Source: an uncultured Psychroserpens sp.
Lineage (GTDB): Bacteria; Bacteroidota; Bacteroidia; Flavobacteriales; Flavobacteriaceae
Length of the DNA: 53,496 bases
Assembly (NCBI GenBank): GCA_947489585.1
Contig: CANLEE010000015.1
Span: forward strand, 1-53,496
Reading direction: 5' to 3'
This document shows, in pieces, positions 35,450-43,440 of this stretch. Position numbers and translations under genes: made by a program. Under the pieces are notes generated by a model, which saw only the letters and a list, made by a program, of their open reading frames with translations, had not been told where the DNA came from and did not search any database. Position 1 is the stretch's first letter; every line of letters begins with the position of its first letter.

Positions 35450-37942
35450 CTACGACTTTAGCTCGTTAAAGATAGGCACAATTAATTCTTCAAGTTTATA
35501 AGGTTTTGGGATATAATTATTCATTCCAGCATCATAACAATTTTCAATTTCTGTTTTTAATAAACTTGCGGTCATCGCAATAATTGGAATGTTAGTAGTT
35601 CTTCTTTCTAATTTTTCAATAGCTCTAATGTTTTTGGTCGCTTCAAATCCATTCATTTCAGGCATTTGCACATCCATCAGGATGAGATCAAAGGTATTGG
35701 TTTTAAACTGTTCAATAGCTAAAGCACCATTTTCTACAGTGTCAATAGTTAGATTTTCTATGTAATAAGACAGATCATCCTGAGCAATCATTTGATTAAA
35801 AGGGTTATCTTCTGCAATAAGAATGCGAATCCCTTTTAAAGATTTAGCCATTGCTTTTAGTTTGTCTTCAGAAATGAAACTTTGACTAATCGCATCAGTT
35901 TCGGGAATTGCTAAAGGTAGCTCAAAATAGAAAGTACTTCCTTTATTTTCAGAGCTTTCTACCCAAATCTTACCATTTTGTAAATCGACAAGTTGCTTGG
36001 AAATATTAAGTCCTAGTCCTGTCCCACCATAATATCTAGAGGTTGATTCTTTGGCTTGCTCAAAAGCTCCAAAAATACTTTCATGCTTATCTTTTGGAAT
36101 ACCAATACCTGTATCCTTTATTTCAAAATGTAGTTGATTGCCGGCTGAAGATACCAAGATATCTACAGTCCCTTTTTCAGTAAATTTGATAGCATTTCCA
36201 ACAAGATTAATTAAAATTTGATTTAAACGTGTTGGATCTCCCATAACCAAAGCTGGTGTATCTTCAGAGATTTCATAAGATAAAATCAAACCCTTTTCTT
36301 CTGCTTTGAATTTGAGAATTTGAATAACATTCTCAACTACAGATTCAAGATTCATTGAAATATTCTCAATTTCTAATTTACCAGCTTCTATTTTTGAAAG
36401 GTCCAAAACATCATTTAAAATAACGACAAGGTTTTCAGAACTTGTACGCATGGCTTTTAGAAAAACATCTTGTGATTTTGGATGCTCATTACGTTCTAAG
36501 ATGTTCGTCATTCCAGAAATGGCATGCATTGGCGTTCTAATTTCATGACTCATATTGGCTAGAAACTGTTCTTTGTATTTTTCAGATTGTTCTACTTTTT
36601 TCTTTTGCTCCTCTATAATGACCTTTTGCTTGCGCGTTTCTTTTAGTTTATTAAAAATCACGAATGCCAAGATGGAAATCAATAATAACCCTATTCCAAT
36701 AGCCCAAGAAATACGTTGCTGTGCTTTTGTCTTTGCTTCTTGAATCGCTATTTCTTTCTGGTTTTCAACGTCATCAATAGCTTTTTGTTTTTCATAATCT
36801 GATTCAACTTTTAGTTGTATAGTAGTTTTTGCGTTTTCTAAATTTAATATCGAATCACGAATTCTAATGGTCTTTTGAAACATCTCTAAAGCTTGACGAT
36901 GTCGTCCTAATTTATTATGGATTTCATACAAATAATAGTATAACTGTCCTTTCATTTCCAATATCTGATCTTTTTTTGCAAGTACAAGTGCTTTCTCAAA
37001 ATAAGGAAGTGCTTTAGAATACTTTTCTGTATTAAAATAGGCTTGTCCAGCAGCTATTAAATATGCTGCAGTTACTGTATTACTTTCAAGGGCTTCACTT
37101 TGTTTAATACTTTCCTTGAAATTGTCTTCTGCTTGGGCAGCATTACCTTTTACTAGCGCTTGTTCACCAGCTTTTGAAAGACTCATCGGAGAATCTGGTT
37201 CTAAATCCAGTTTTTCAAGATCACTCGTGCTAATGAGACTGTCTTTAGAAGTGTCTTCGATAAGACCGAATTTTTTATTGAGACTGGTAATTTGGCTTTT
37301 CATCATAGTAACCATCATACGATCTTTTGGATTGTCGTCTTCTTTTAGTGAGGCTTCTGCAGCGATTACAGCTTTTTTTAAATACTCTATACTACGTACA
37401 TCTTTTTGAGTAGCATACAAATTAGCAATCATGCCTAAAGAAACCGCTTGAAGTCTTTTTTTGCCTTCATTTTCAAACAGTTGAGATGCGCGTTCAAAGC
37501 GAGGAATTGCCTTAGCAAGATTACTTTGTTTAAAATATATGATTCCAATATTAAAGTTGTTTGCGGCAATATTATATTGGTCATTTGCTTCTTCGGCAAG
37601 CGTAATAGCTCTTTTGAAGAGTTCAATAGCTTTGTTGTTATTTTGCTTATTCATAAAATAGTTGCCTTGCTTCCCTACAGCTCTTCCCATATATTTTTTA
37701 TTATTATGAGTTTCGGCTAGTTTATATTGCAATTGGGCATGATGATAAGCAGTATCTAAGTTGACGGGTTTGTACATCCCTTGAGCATCTTGAGACATAT
37801 TTCCTATGGCTTCCAGTCGATCTATAACCGGATTAGTATCATCACTCCAAATCGCCCAAAGGGAATCTCTATTGACTTGCGCACTTGCTGATAAGATGAA
37901 ATAATAAAGTATAATGAAAAAAAATAGTTGCTTTGTTTTCAT
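35450..37942 (-). CDS. Hybrid histidine kinase with TPR sensor
   Basis: 830 residues. Signal peptide (1-21), periplasmic TPR array (about 60-370, e.g. NKAIELFKRAITLAEEAND and SKALPYFEKALVLAKKD), coiled coil, one membrane span (ISWAIGIGLLLISILAFVIF), HisKA with His466 in NMSHEIRTP, HATPase with N and G boxes (NLVGNAIKFTEKG, DTGIGIPKD, GTGLGL), and a C-terminal receiver with Asp757 (ILMDVQMPEMNG). The missing Hpt step is supplied by the small gene just upstream. Phosphate would pass His466, Asp757, Hpt His59, then Asp59 of the LytTR regulator. Confidence 0.95.
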   Translation of the reverse strand: MKTKQLFFFIILYYFILSASAQVNRDSLWAIWSDDTNPVIDRLEAIGNMSQDAQGMYKPVNLDTAYHHAQLQYKLAETHNNKKYMGRAVGKQGNYFMNKQNNNKAIELFKRAITLAEEANDQYNIAANNFNIGIIYFKQSNLAKAIPRFERASQLFENEGKKRLQAVSLGMIANLYATQKDVRSIEYLKKAVIAAEASLKEDDNPKDRMMVTMMKSQITSLNKKFGLIEDTSKDSLISTSDLEKLDLEPDSPMSLSKAGEQALVKGNAAQAEDNFKESIKQSEALESNTVTAAYLIAAGQAYFNTEKYSKALPYFEKALVLAKKDQILEMKGQLYYYLYEIHNKLGRHRQALEMFQKTIRIRDSILNLENAKTTIQLKVESDYEKQKAIDDVENQKEIAIQEAKTKAQQRISWAIGIGLLLISILAFVIFNKLKETRKQKVIIEEQKKKVEQSEKYKEQFLANMSHEIRTPMHAISGMTNILERNEHPKSQDVFLKAMRTSSENLVVILNDVLDLSKIEAGKLEIENISMNLESVVENVIQILKFKAEEKGLILSYEISEDTPALVMGDPTRLNQILINLVGNAIKFTEKGTVDILVSSAGNQLHFEIKDTGIGIPKDKHESIFGAFEQAKESTSRYYGGTGLGLNISKQLVDLQNGKIWVESSENKGSTFYFELPLAIPETDAISQSFISEDKLKAMAKSLKGIRILIAEDNPFNQMIAQDDLSYYIENLTIDTVENGALAIEQFKTNTFDLILMDVQMPEMNGFEATKNIRAIEKLERRTTNIPIIAMTASLLKTEIENCYDAGMNNYIPKPYKLEELIVPIFNELKS

Positions 37943-37954
37943 GAGGGTTAATGG

Positions 37955-38311
37955 TTAGAAATTTTCTTTGATTACTGAATTTACGTCGTTTATAGCGAGA
38001 TTTAGCTTTATTATTACTGTTTCTACTAATGTGTTTAATTCTTCTATTGGCATTGTTTCATAATCGAGCTCTAATTGTCTAATGGGTTTTACAAGATCCA
38101 TAATTCCGAAAAATTGTATTTGCGGACTCATTTGATGTAACAATTGACGAATTCCTTTTCTGTCTTCTACTTTTAAGTTTTCTTTTAAACTATCAATACG
38201 CTGAGGAATTAGTTCTTGAAACTGTATGAGGTATTTATAGATGATTTTATGGTCACCTCTAGCGATGTTGATCAAATCTTGAGGGTTAATAATTTTAGTA
38301 TTCCAATGCAT
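37955..38311 (-). CDS. Hpt-like phosphotransfer protein
   Basis: 118 residues, all helical. The segment IRQLLHQMSPQIQFFGI puts His59 in the position of the phospho-histidine of Hpt domains (consensus H-x-L-K-(G/P)-S/x-x-x-x-(F/G)-G). It has no membrane part. Encoded 12 bp before the hybrid kinase, it is the natural link between the kinase receiver and the LytTR regulator. The motif is looser than usual (Met-Ser-Pro in place of Leu-Lys-Gly), so the call rests equally on context. Confidence 0.7.
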   Translation of the reverse strand: MHWNTKIINPQDLINIARGDHKIIYKYLIQFQELIPQRIDSLKENLKVEDRKGIRQLLHQMSPQIQFFGIMDLVKPIRQLELDYETMPIEELNTLVETVIIKLNLAINDVNSVIKENF

Positions 38312-38431
38312 ATAAAATGTGCTAAAAAATGATGTGTCTTTTATATATTCCGAAGATACGCTTAAATAAAGATATTAGTAAATACAGGAATATGAAAGAT
38401 CATTATGTGAGTGTCTTCAACTTGTTTTTAT

Positions 38432-38471
38432 AAAAAAAGTGTAGCACCAAGGTTAAATTCGATACTACACT
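38432..38471 (-). terminator. Terminator of the 223-residue lipoprotein gene
   Basis: On the minus strand an 11-bp stem with two G-T pairs (AGTGTAGTATC with GGTGCTACACT) closes a 12-nt loop and is followed by seven T. It lies about 40 bp past the gene's stop. Confidence 0.8.
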
Positions 38472-38508
38472 CAAGGATTAATTAATAGCAAATTAAATGT
38501 CTAGTGGC

Positions 38509-39180
38509 TTAATCGTTTACCTTTATTTTATCTTTAGGTGATTCTACATCATTAAATCCAAAGAATGACCATGGGTTATTAGCTCCTCCATTAGCGTCTT
38601 CATTACAACTATTTGATAAGAACGGACTATATTGATCTGATGGTGCATTATTTCCTTGTCCATTATCTTTGACAGCAAAGTATACATAAGTCCCAAGCTC
38701 ATATGGGTCACATGGTGGTGCTGGAAATCCAGGAGGTGGTGGAGGGAACATTACAGTATTTTCTATAACCTCACTAATTTGACCACCATATACCACTTCA
38801 TTATCTCCTATTGAAACAACACTTACGGTTTCTAATGTAACATTTGCTGTACCAAAAGGACCAAAAGTAACTTCAAGCCTTGCATTTCCATGGGTACCGC
38901 CATTGTTTTGAGTTCCACAAAAAGAAATTAATCCTCCGTCAAAGGCGCTAAATATTCCGTGAGCGTGCAGACTATTTCCATTGCTTCTAGAACTGAAAGC
39001 ATTATTTGATTTCTCTCCTTGATCACTACTTACTGAAGCTTCCCAATCGTTTGTGTTAGATAGTTTAAATACATATGTAGCTTCTGTGTTTTGTTCTGTA
39101 ATTGGTTCATTGAGTTCTTCTTTACTACATGATGTAAGACAGATGAATCCAAGTGTGATTATTAGCATTAAATTTTTCAT
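38509..39180 (-). CDS. Lipoprotein of unknown function, LytTR-type promoter
   Basis: 223 residues. Lipoprotein signal ends at Cys18 (LTSCSKEE). The mature part has about 200 residues: SSRSNGNSLHAHGIFSAF, a long beta-rich core, a proline-rich stretch (PPPPPGFPAPP) and several cysteines (SFCG, PPCD, NSCN). No known family recognised. Its gene has its own strong terminator and a promoter region matching those of the 43-residue peptide and of the discoidin-like protein, so it is probably a target of the nearby LytTR system. Confidence 0.8.
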   Translation of the reverse strand: MKNLMLIITLGFICLTSCSKEELNEPITEQNTEATYVFKLSNTNDWEASVSSDQGEKSNNAFSSRSNGNSLHAHGIFSAFDGGLISFCGTQNNGGTHGNARLEVTFGPFGTANVTLETVSVVSIGDNEVVYGGQISEVIENTVMFPPPPPGFPAPPCDPYELGTYVYFAVKDNGQGNNAPSDQYSPFLSNSCNEDANGGANNPWSFFGFNDVESPKDKIKVND

Positions 39181-39221
39181 AATAAATGATTTGTAATTGA
39201 TTAAAGCAGTATTGCTTGGTG

Positions 39222-39322
39222 TAAATATATATTGACTATCAGTTGTTTAGACTATGCTTTTATCTAATGGTAGCTTGAGTTATCTATTGGGTATGTTATT
39301 GGACGAGCGGTCTATCTAACGG
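39222..39322 (-). promoter_or_regulatory. LytTR-type control region A (lipoprotein gene)
   Basis: Plus-strand boxes TATCTAATGG (39261), TATCTATTGG (39281), GGACGAGCGG (39301) and TATCTAACGG (39313). Steps are 20, 20 and 12 bp. On the minus strand the -7 element TATATTTA (39229-39222) is 32 bp from the first box and is followed by CACCAAGCAATACTGCTTT. Confidence 0.75.
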
Positions 39323-39359
39323 TAATTTGGTTTGTTAAATTCGTAGGTGAGAAATAAAG

Positions 39360-39390
39360 AAAACGCCTTTGTATATAACAAAGGCGTTTT
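39360..39390 (-). terminator. Terminator of the discoidin-like T9SS gene
   Basis: A perfect 13-bp stem (AAAACGCCTTTGT at 39360-39372, complement at 39378-39390) with a 5-nt loop. On the minus strand it lies 20 bp past the stop codon and the arm ends in TTTT. Confidence 0.85.
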
Positions 39391-39410
39391 AATAAATAAA
39401 AATTTAAGTT

Positions 39411-40706
39411 TTAATTTTTTATAACACGTTTCATTGTATGTACTTGATTACTATAAATCTGAACCATATAAACTCCAGAGGAAAGTTCTGATACATTTAT
39501 GGTTTGGTTATGACTATTATCTGTTACTAGATGTTGAATAACGATTCTACCATTCATGTCATAAACAGTAATGCCTTCTAGGCCAATATTGGAGGTGTTG
39601 TTAATTCTAATAACATCTGATGCAGGATTTGGGTATAAACTAATAGATTCCTCTAAAACGCTATCAGTAACTCCTAATGTTTCAACTCCAGAAAAAGCAA
39701 CTTCAGCAAAAGCGACAAGGTTCCCAGGGTCACCATGGTTGCTCAGGATATCAAAACGTATGAATGATGCTGTAACCTCAGTAAATGAAAACTGTTCAGC
39801 AGCACTCGAAGGTGTGACAACTTGAGCAAAAGTACTCGGTGCACCTGAAATAGGTGTGAAGTTTGTACCATCTTCTGAAGATGAGATAATAACACCTTGT
39901 ATTCCTGTAGCTCCAGGACCAGGTGCGTTTGTATTCCAAAACGTAAGACCATCGACCAAAAAAGAGCCACCTAAATCAAAGTCTATGGTACCTGTATTAT
40001 TGGTTGCATAAAATGCATTACCAGGATTCGTCCCTCCATGTGTTCCTGATAAGGTTGGAAATACATCTAGACCAGCACCATTAATGGTATTGTCAAGACT
40101 TGATCCAAATTGAGCAGATAATGTCGTTGTTGCAGATACTGGATTAATGACATTTTCAACTACTTCTGCTTCAATTCCAGAAAAGGCAACTTCAGCAAAA
40201 CCTATAAAAGCACTACTACCATAGTTAGATATTAACTCAAACCTAATAAAGGAAGCGGTAATTTCAGCAAAAGAAAATTGTTCTGCATTACTTGAGGTAG
40301 TAACAGCTTCTGTAAAAGAAGTTGGTGCTCCAGAAATTGGTGTATAAGTAACACCATCTTCTGATGAGTAGATAATGATGTCTTGAACTCCGGTTTGTGG
40401 AGGACCAGTTGCATTAGCATTCCAGAATGAAAGCCCATCTACCAAGTAAGAACCACCTAAATCAAAGTCTATGATACCTGTATCATTGGTTGCATAAAAA
40501 GCTGTACCCGGATTTGTTCCGCTATGTGATGCAGATAAACTAGGGAAAGTATCTAAACCAGAACCATTAATGGTATTAATAAGACTTGAACCAAATTCGG
40601 CTGTCAATATTGTTGTTGCAGAAGTGGGGTTAATAATGTCTTGTGCTTGTATAATCGTAGCTGCAAAAAACAAGACGGCAAATTTTAAAAAAGTACTTTT
40701 TTTCAT
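39411..40706 (-). CDS. T9SS type A protein with two duplicated jelly-roll-like domains
   Basis: 431 residues from ATG 40706 (signal peptide KKSTFLKFAVLFFAATIIQA); the frame extends 21 codons upstream, but these contain no signal. Two about 165-residue repeats, each beginning INP(T/V)SATT and containing GLD.FP.LS, FDLGGS.LVDGL.FWN, EDG..(Y/F)TPISGAP and FSF.E(I/V)TASFIRF. This beta-sandwich resembles F5/8 type C (discoidin) carbohydrate-binding domains. A type A sorting signal follows (SLYPNPASDVIRIN to MKRVIKN). Likely an exported glycan- or surface-binding protein. Also under the LytTR-type promoter. Confidence 0.85.
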   Translation of the reverse strand: MKKSTFLKFAVLFFAATIIQAQDIINPTSATTILTAEFGSSLINTINGSGLDTFPSLSASHSGTNPGTAFYATNDTGIIDFDLGGSYLVDGLSFWNANATGPPQTGVQDIIIYSSEDGVTYTPISGAPTSFTEAVTTSSNAEQFSFAEITASFIRFELISNYGSSAFIGFAEVAFSGIEAEVVENVINPVSATTTLSAQFGSSLDNTINGAGLDVFPTLSGTHGGTNPGNAFYATNNTGTIDFDLGGSFLVDGLTFWNTNAPGPGATGIQGVIISSSEDGTNFTPISGAPSTFAQVVTPSSAAEQFSFTEVTASFIRFDILSNHGDPGNLVAFAEVAFSGVETLGVTDSVLEESISLYPNPASDVIRINNTSNIGLEGITVYDMNGRIVIQHLVTDNSHNQTINVSELSSGVYMVQIYSNQVHTMKRVIKN

Positions 40707-40748
40707 AATAAAATAGTTTAGATTAATAGAAAGCATTGTTGCTTCGAG

Positions 40749-40848
40749 CAAATCTAATCTGTAAATCAAGATGTTAGGTGATACGTTTATCTAATGGTAG
40801 GCTGGTTTATCTTTAGGTTAGGTTTTGTGCTAGCGGTCAATCTAACGG
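40749..40848 (-). promoter_or_regulatory. LytTR-type control region B (discoidin-like T9SS gene)
   Basis: Plus-strand boxes TATCTAATGG (40788), TATCTTTAGG (40808), GTGCTAGCGG (40827) and AATCTAACGG (40839). Steps 20, 19 and 12 bp. On the minus strand the -7 element TAGATTTG (40756-40749) is 32 bp from the first box, followed by CTCGAAGCAACAATGCTTT. Confidence 0.75.
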
Positions 40849-41007
40849 TTATATTACAAGATTATAAAACAGACAAAAAGATTAATATAACTTAGTATAT
40901 CATAATAAATAAAACTTTATAGCGTTATTCTTACAAATCAACCAATCCAACTCATCTATACTACACAATTACGTTTATTAATCAATTTTTAAAATCAATT
41001 AATTATT

Positions 41008-41646
41008 ATGAAACGTATTCTTATCACAGTATGCATTCTATCATTATTTTTTTCATGTTCAGATGATGACTCAAATGCGCCAGAAACACCAGAAACTAAT
41101 TTTTATGCTTTAACAATAGGAAACTCTTGGGTCTATAAAAATTATAGATACAATCAAAATTCTGAAGCTTATGACGACACAGGTGTCATTGATTCTGTTA
41201 GTATTATCGATACAGATGAGATCAATGGGAATATCTATTTTAAATTTAGACGATTAACTACTGGAAATGAAGAAGGCATCACGTTCTGCAATCCTAACGG
41301 TGAACATTTTGAATATTTAAGAGAGGATAATGGAAAATTAATTGATGATAATGATAATGTGAAGTTTATAAACAATGATTTTACTGAAAGATTACTTGTT
41401 GAACAATCATTTGGGAACATTATGGAAACTTTAGTCGAAGGAGAAACAAGTTTAACAGTTGAGTCTGGAACTTTTAATTGCATTAATTCGGAACGCTATC
41501 TAATCAATACAGATGGTGAGCAATTACCTGGTCTAGATCGTTTTTATTATGCGGATGGCATTGGACTCATTTATGATACGTCATCATTTGTGACTCAAGC
41601 CATACCAACTATAATTAGACGTTTGGATACTTATAGTGTTCAATAA
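41008..41646 (+). CDS. Lipoprotein of unknown function
   Basis: 212 residues; lipoprotein signal ends at Cys17 (FFSCSDDD), followed by the acidic run DDDSNAPETPE, which is the usual signal for outer-membrane or surface placement in Bacteroidota. The body has a beta-rich pattern (NSWVYKNYRYNQNSEAYDDTG, SGTFNCINSERY, LDRFYYADGIGLI) resembling a widespread lipoprotein group with a repeated strand-turn core. No enzyme motif. It ends 7 bp inside the convergent membrane gene. Confidence 0.75.
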   Translation: MKRILITVCILSLFFSCSDDDSNAPETPETNFYALTIGNSWVYKNYRYNQNSEAYDDTGVIDSVSIIDTDEINGNIYFKFRRLTTGNEEGITFCNPNGEHFEYLREDNGKLIDDNDNVKFINNDFTERLLVEQSFGNIMETLVEGETSLTVESGTFNCINSERYLINTDGEQLPGLDRFYYADGIGLIYDTSSFVTQAIPTIIRRLDTYSVQ

Positions 41647-42071
41647 ACGATATTAATAATTAGTTCCCATATGATATACCCTAACAATAGGGTTCTAACT
41701 GTCCAACTCAATGTTCTAATCCAATTTGTTCTAATAACTTTAGTAATAAGTTTGGGAGAACCTTTAGTCATGAGTTTCATATGAATTGGAACTTGGAAAA
41801 GGATAGTACTTAGCCATATAAAAGCGAGTAAGACCATATTTGTTATATAGAGATGTTCCGGATAATTGTACAATAAAATAATCCCAGTTATAAGTTCAAT
41901 AGTCATAACTGGAATTGTTATGACTCCTGTAATTATATTTTTCCTTTCATAAGCAGGAAATTTATTACTATCGATTTCTCTAAAAAGCGGATAATGTACG
42001 ACCTGAACAAACCAACATAAGCCAGTCATAAAAACAGTTGTAAAAACATGTATGATAAGAATAATTTTCAT
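41640..42071 (-). CDS. Integral membrane protein, unknown function
   Basis: 143 residues with four membrane helices. The layout (helix, VVHYPLF, helix, QVPIHMKL, helix) resembles small membrane proteins of unknown function common in Bacteroidota. It overlaps the FMN-binding gene upstream by 4 bp, so the two are translationally coupled. No functional assignment. Confidence 0.72.
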   Translation of the reverse strand: MKIILIIHVFTTVFMTGLCWFVQVVHYPLFREIDSNKFPAYERKNIITGVITIPVMTIELITGIILLYNYPEHLYITNMVLLAFIWLSTILFQVPIHMKLMTKGSPKLITKVIRTNWIRTLSWTVRTLLLGYIIWELIINIVY

Positions 42072-42661
42072 TTAAACACCTTATCCAAAAACGTTTTTAT
42101 ACTCTCTTGATTTGCTCTTACTAATTCGGCTCTAGCATTATTGGTATCTCTTGGCTTTTTGTCTTGTGATAATTTAAATTTTCCTTCCCAATCGCTAATA
42201 GTAATTTCAAACATCTTGATATAATCTAAGTTTCTATCTAATCTTGGATTATCAGGTTCTAAAACATATTTATGGTCTGGCGCTTCTAAAAACTCAGTCA
42301 TAGTAATTAATGACTGTTTAAGTGCAGCTTTGCTTTCAATGGCTTTTACAGTACCTTTTAAATGCACTTTCATATAATTCCATGTTGGCAATTGCGTCGT
42401 GCTATAGACGCTTGGTGAAATATAACATTGAGGTCCAGAAAATAAAAGCGTAACCGCATTGTCATCTTTTAATAAGCCGGCTTGAGGATTATAAATATCA
42501 ATATGACCAATGAGTTTACCATTGTCGAAAATTAAAGGCAAATGAGTGATTAATGGCTGATCATTAGTAACTGAAATCACCGTTGCTAAAGGGTATGTTT
42601 TAATGACCTCAATCATATGATTTTGATCGTCATCTTGGTGATGTTTTGGAGGATAATTCAT
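42068..42661 (-). CDS. FMN-binding protein of the PaiB family
   Basis: 197 residues. The PaiB/FMN-binding negative transcriptional regulator pattern is clear: MNYPPKHHQDD at the N-terminus, TYPLATVISV, LPLIFDNGKLIGHI, CYISPSVYSTTQLPTWNY and DWEGKFKLSQDK. Many members are flavin-binding oxidoreductase-like proteins with no proven DNA-binding. Four-base overlap with the gene behind it and 12 bp from the gene before it. Confidence 0.92.
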   Translation of the reverse strand: MNYPPKHHQDDDQNHMIEVIKTYPLATVISVTNDQPLITHLPLIFDNGKLIGHIDIYNPQAGLLKDDNAVTLLFSGPQCYISPSVYSTTQLPTWNYMKVHLKGTVKAIESKAALKQSLITMTEFLEAPDHKYVLEPDNPRLDRNLDYIKMFEITISDWEGKFKLSQDKKPRDTNNARAELVRANQESIKTFLDKVFK

Positions 42662-42673
42662 GCTAGAATAGAA

Positions 42674-43117
42674 TTAAACACCAAATTGTGTTAGATGATG
42701 ATCTAGATGTTTGTATTGCATTTGTCCCCATTGATCTGCTGTAAAGTAACCAAATGCTGGATGAGGTTTCCATTCTGATTTGTCACGATGAGAATAGGTC
42801 TCATTAATAAGGTCAACAAGTTTGGCCTTCTCAGAAGAGAAATCTTTGTCTTCTGTAGGTTTTAAAAATTTGGCTGTAGGTAATCCTTTTCGCCAAGGTT
42901 TGTCACTATATAGTGATTTCTTAAAGAACACTTTGGCAAACCAACTAGGTTTCATGCCATAATCATTTTTTTCGAGCAAAATATTAAGAGGTCCTTGACA
43001 ATGCCATGTCATCTGGCCAACATTCATTTTTCCCCAACTAGCTTGTGAATTTTCATTGAGTTGATCTATTCTACTTATAATCTCACTATATGCTTCTGAT
43101 GTAAATAAAGATTTCAT
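42674..43117 (-). CDS. DUF1569 (DinB-like) protein
   Basis: 147 residues with NVGQMTWHCQGPLNI and a closing YKHLDHHLTQFG, both typical of DUF1569, a distant DinB-fold family with histidines in metal-binding places. Cytoplasmic. First gene of a three-gene minus-strand unit with the PaiB-like and membrane proteins. Function unknown. Confidence 0.82.
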   Translation of the reverse strand: MKSLFTSEAYSEIISRIDQLNENSQASWGKMNVGQMTWHCQGPLNILLEKNDYGMKPSWFAKVFFKKSLYSDKPWRKGLPTAKFLKPTEDKDFSSEKAKLVDLINETYSHRDKSEWKPHPAFGYFTADQWGQMQYKHLDHHLTQFGV

Positions 43118-43191
43118 AGTTGTATAGTATTTTTTCTATATAATGTTTTAAATTTATTGCAGCAGAAAGTTACAATATAAATCTTTATCAG

Positions 43192-43440
43192 ATGACAGAA
43201 AAACCTGTTTCGTTTCCAATAAAAAACTGGTCCCAAGATGACCAGCCTAGAGAAAAACTTCGTGACAAAGGAAAATCGACTTTAAGCGATGCCGAATTAG
43301 TTGCAATTCTAATTGGTTCAGGAAATAGGCAGGAAAGTGCAGTGGCTTTAAGCAAACGGATTTTAGCAAGTGTTAATTATAATTTGAATGAGCTTGGAAA
43401 GCTGTCTCTAAAACAGTTAATGGTTTTTAAAGGAATGGGT
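43192..43440 (+). pseudogene. radC: radC, 5' fragment cut by the mobile island
   Basis: The first 83 codons match RadC/UPF0758: IKNWSQDDQPREKLRDKG, LSDAELVAILIGSG and LSLKQLMVFKGMG, the helix-hairpin-helix half. An intact gene would go on with GEAKA and the JAMM domain to about 225-230 residues. Here the frame changes after GMG at 43440 to foreign sequence and stops at 43527, giving a 111-codon chimera. The 3' part is not in the window. The island's serine recombinase gene begins right at this break on the other strand. RadC is dispensable in many bacteria. Confidence 0.9.
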
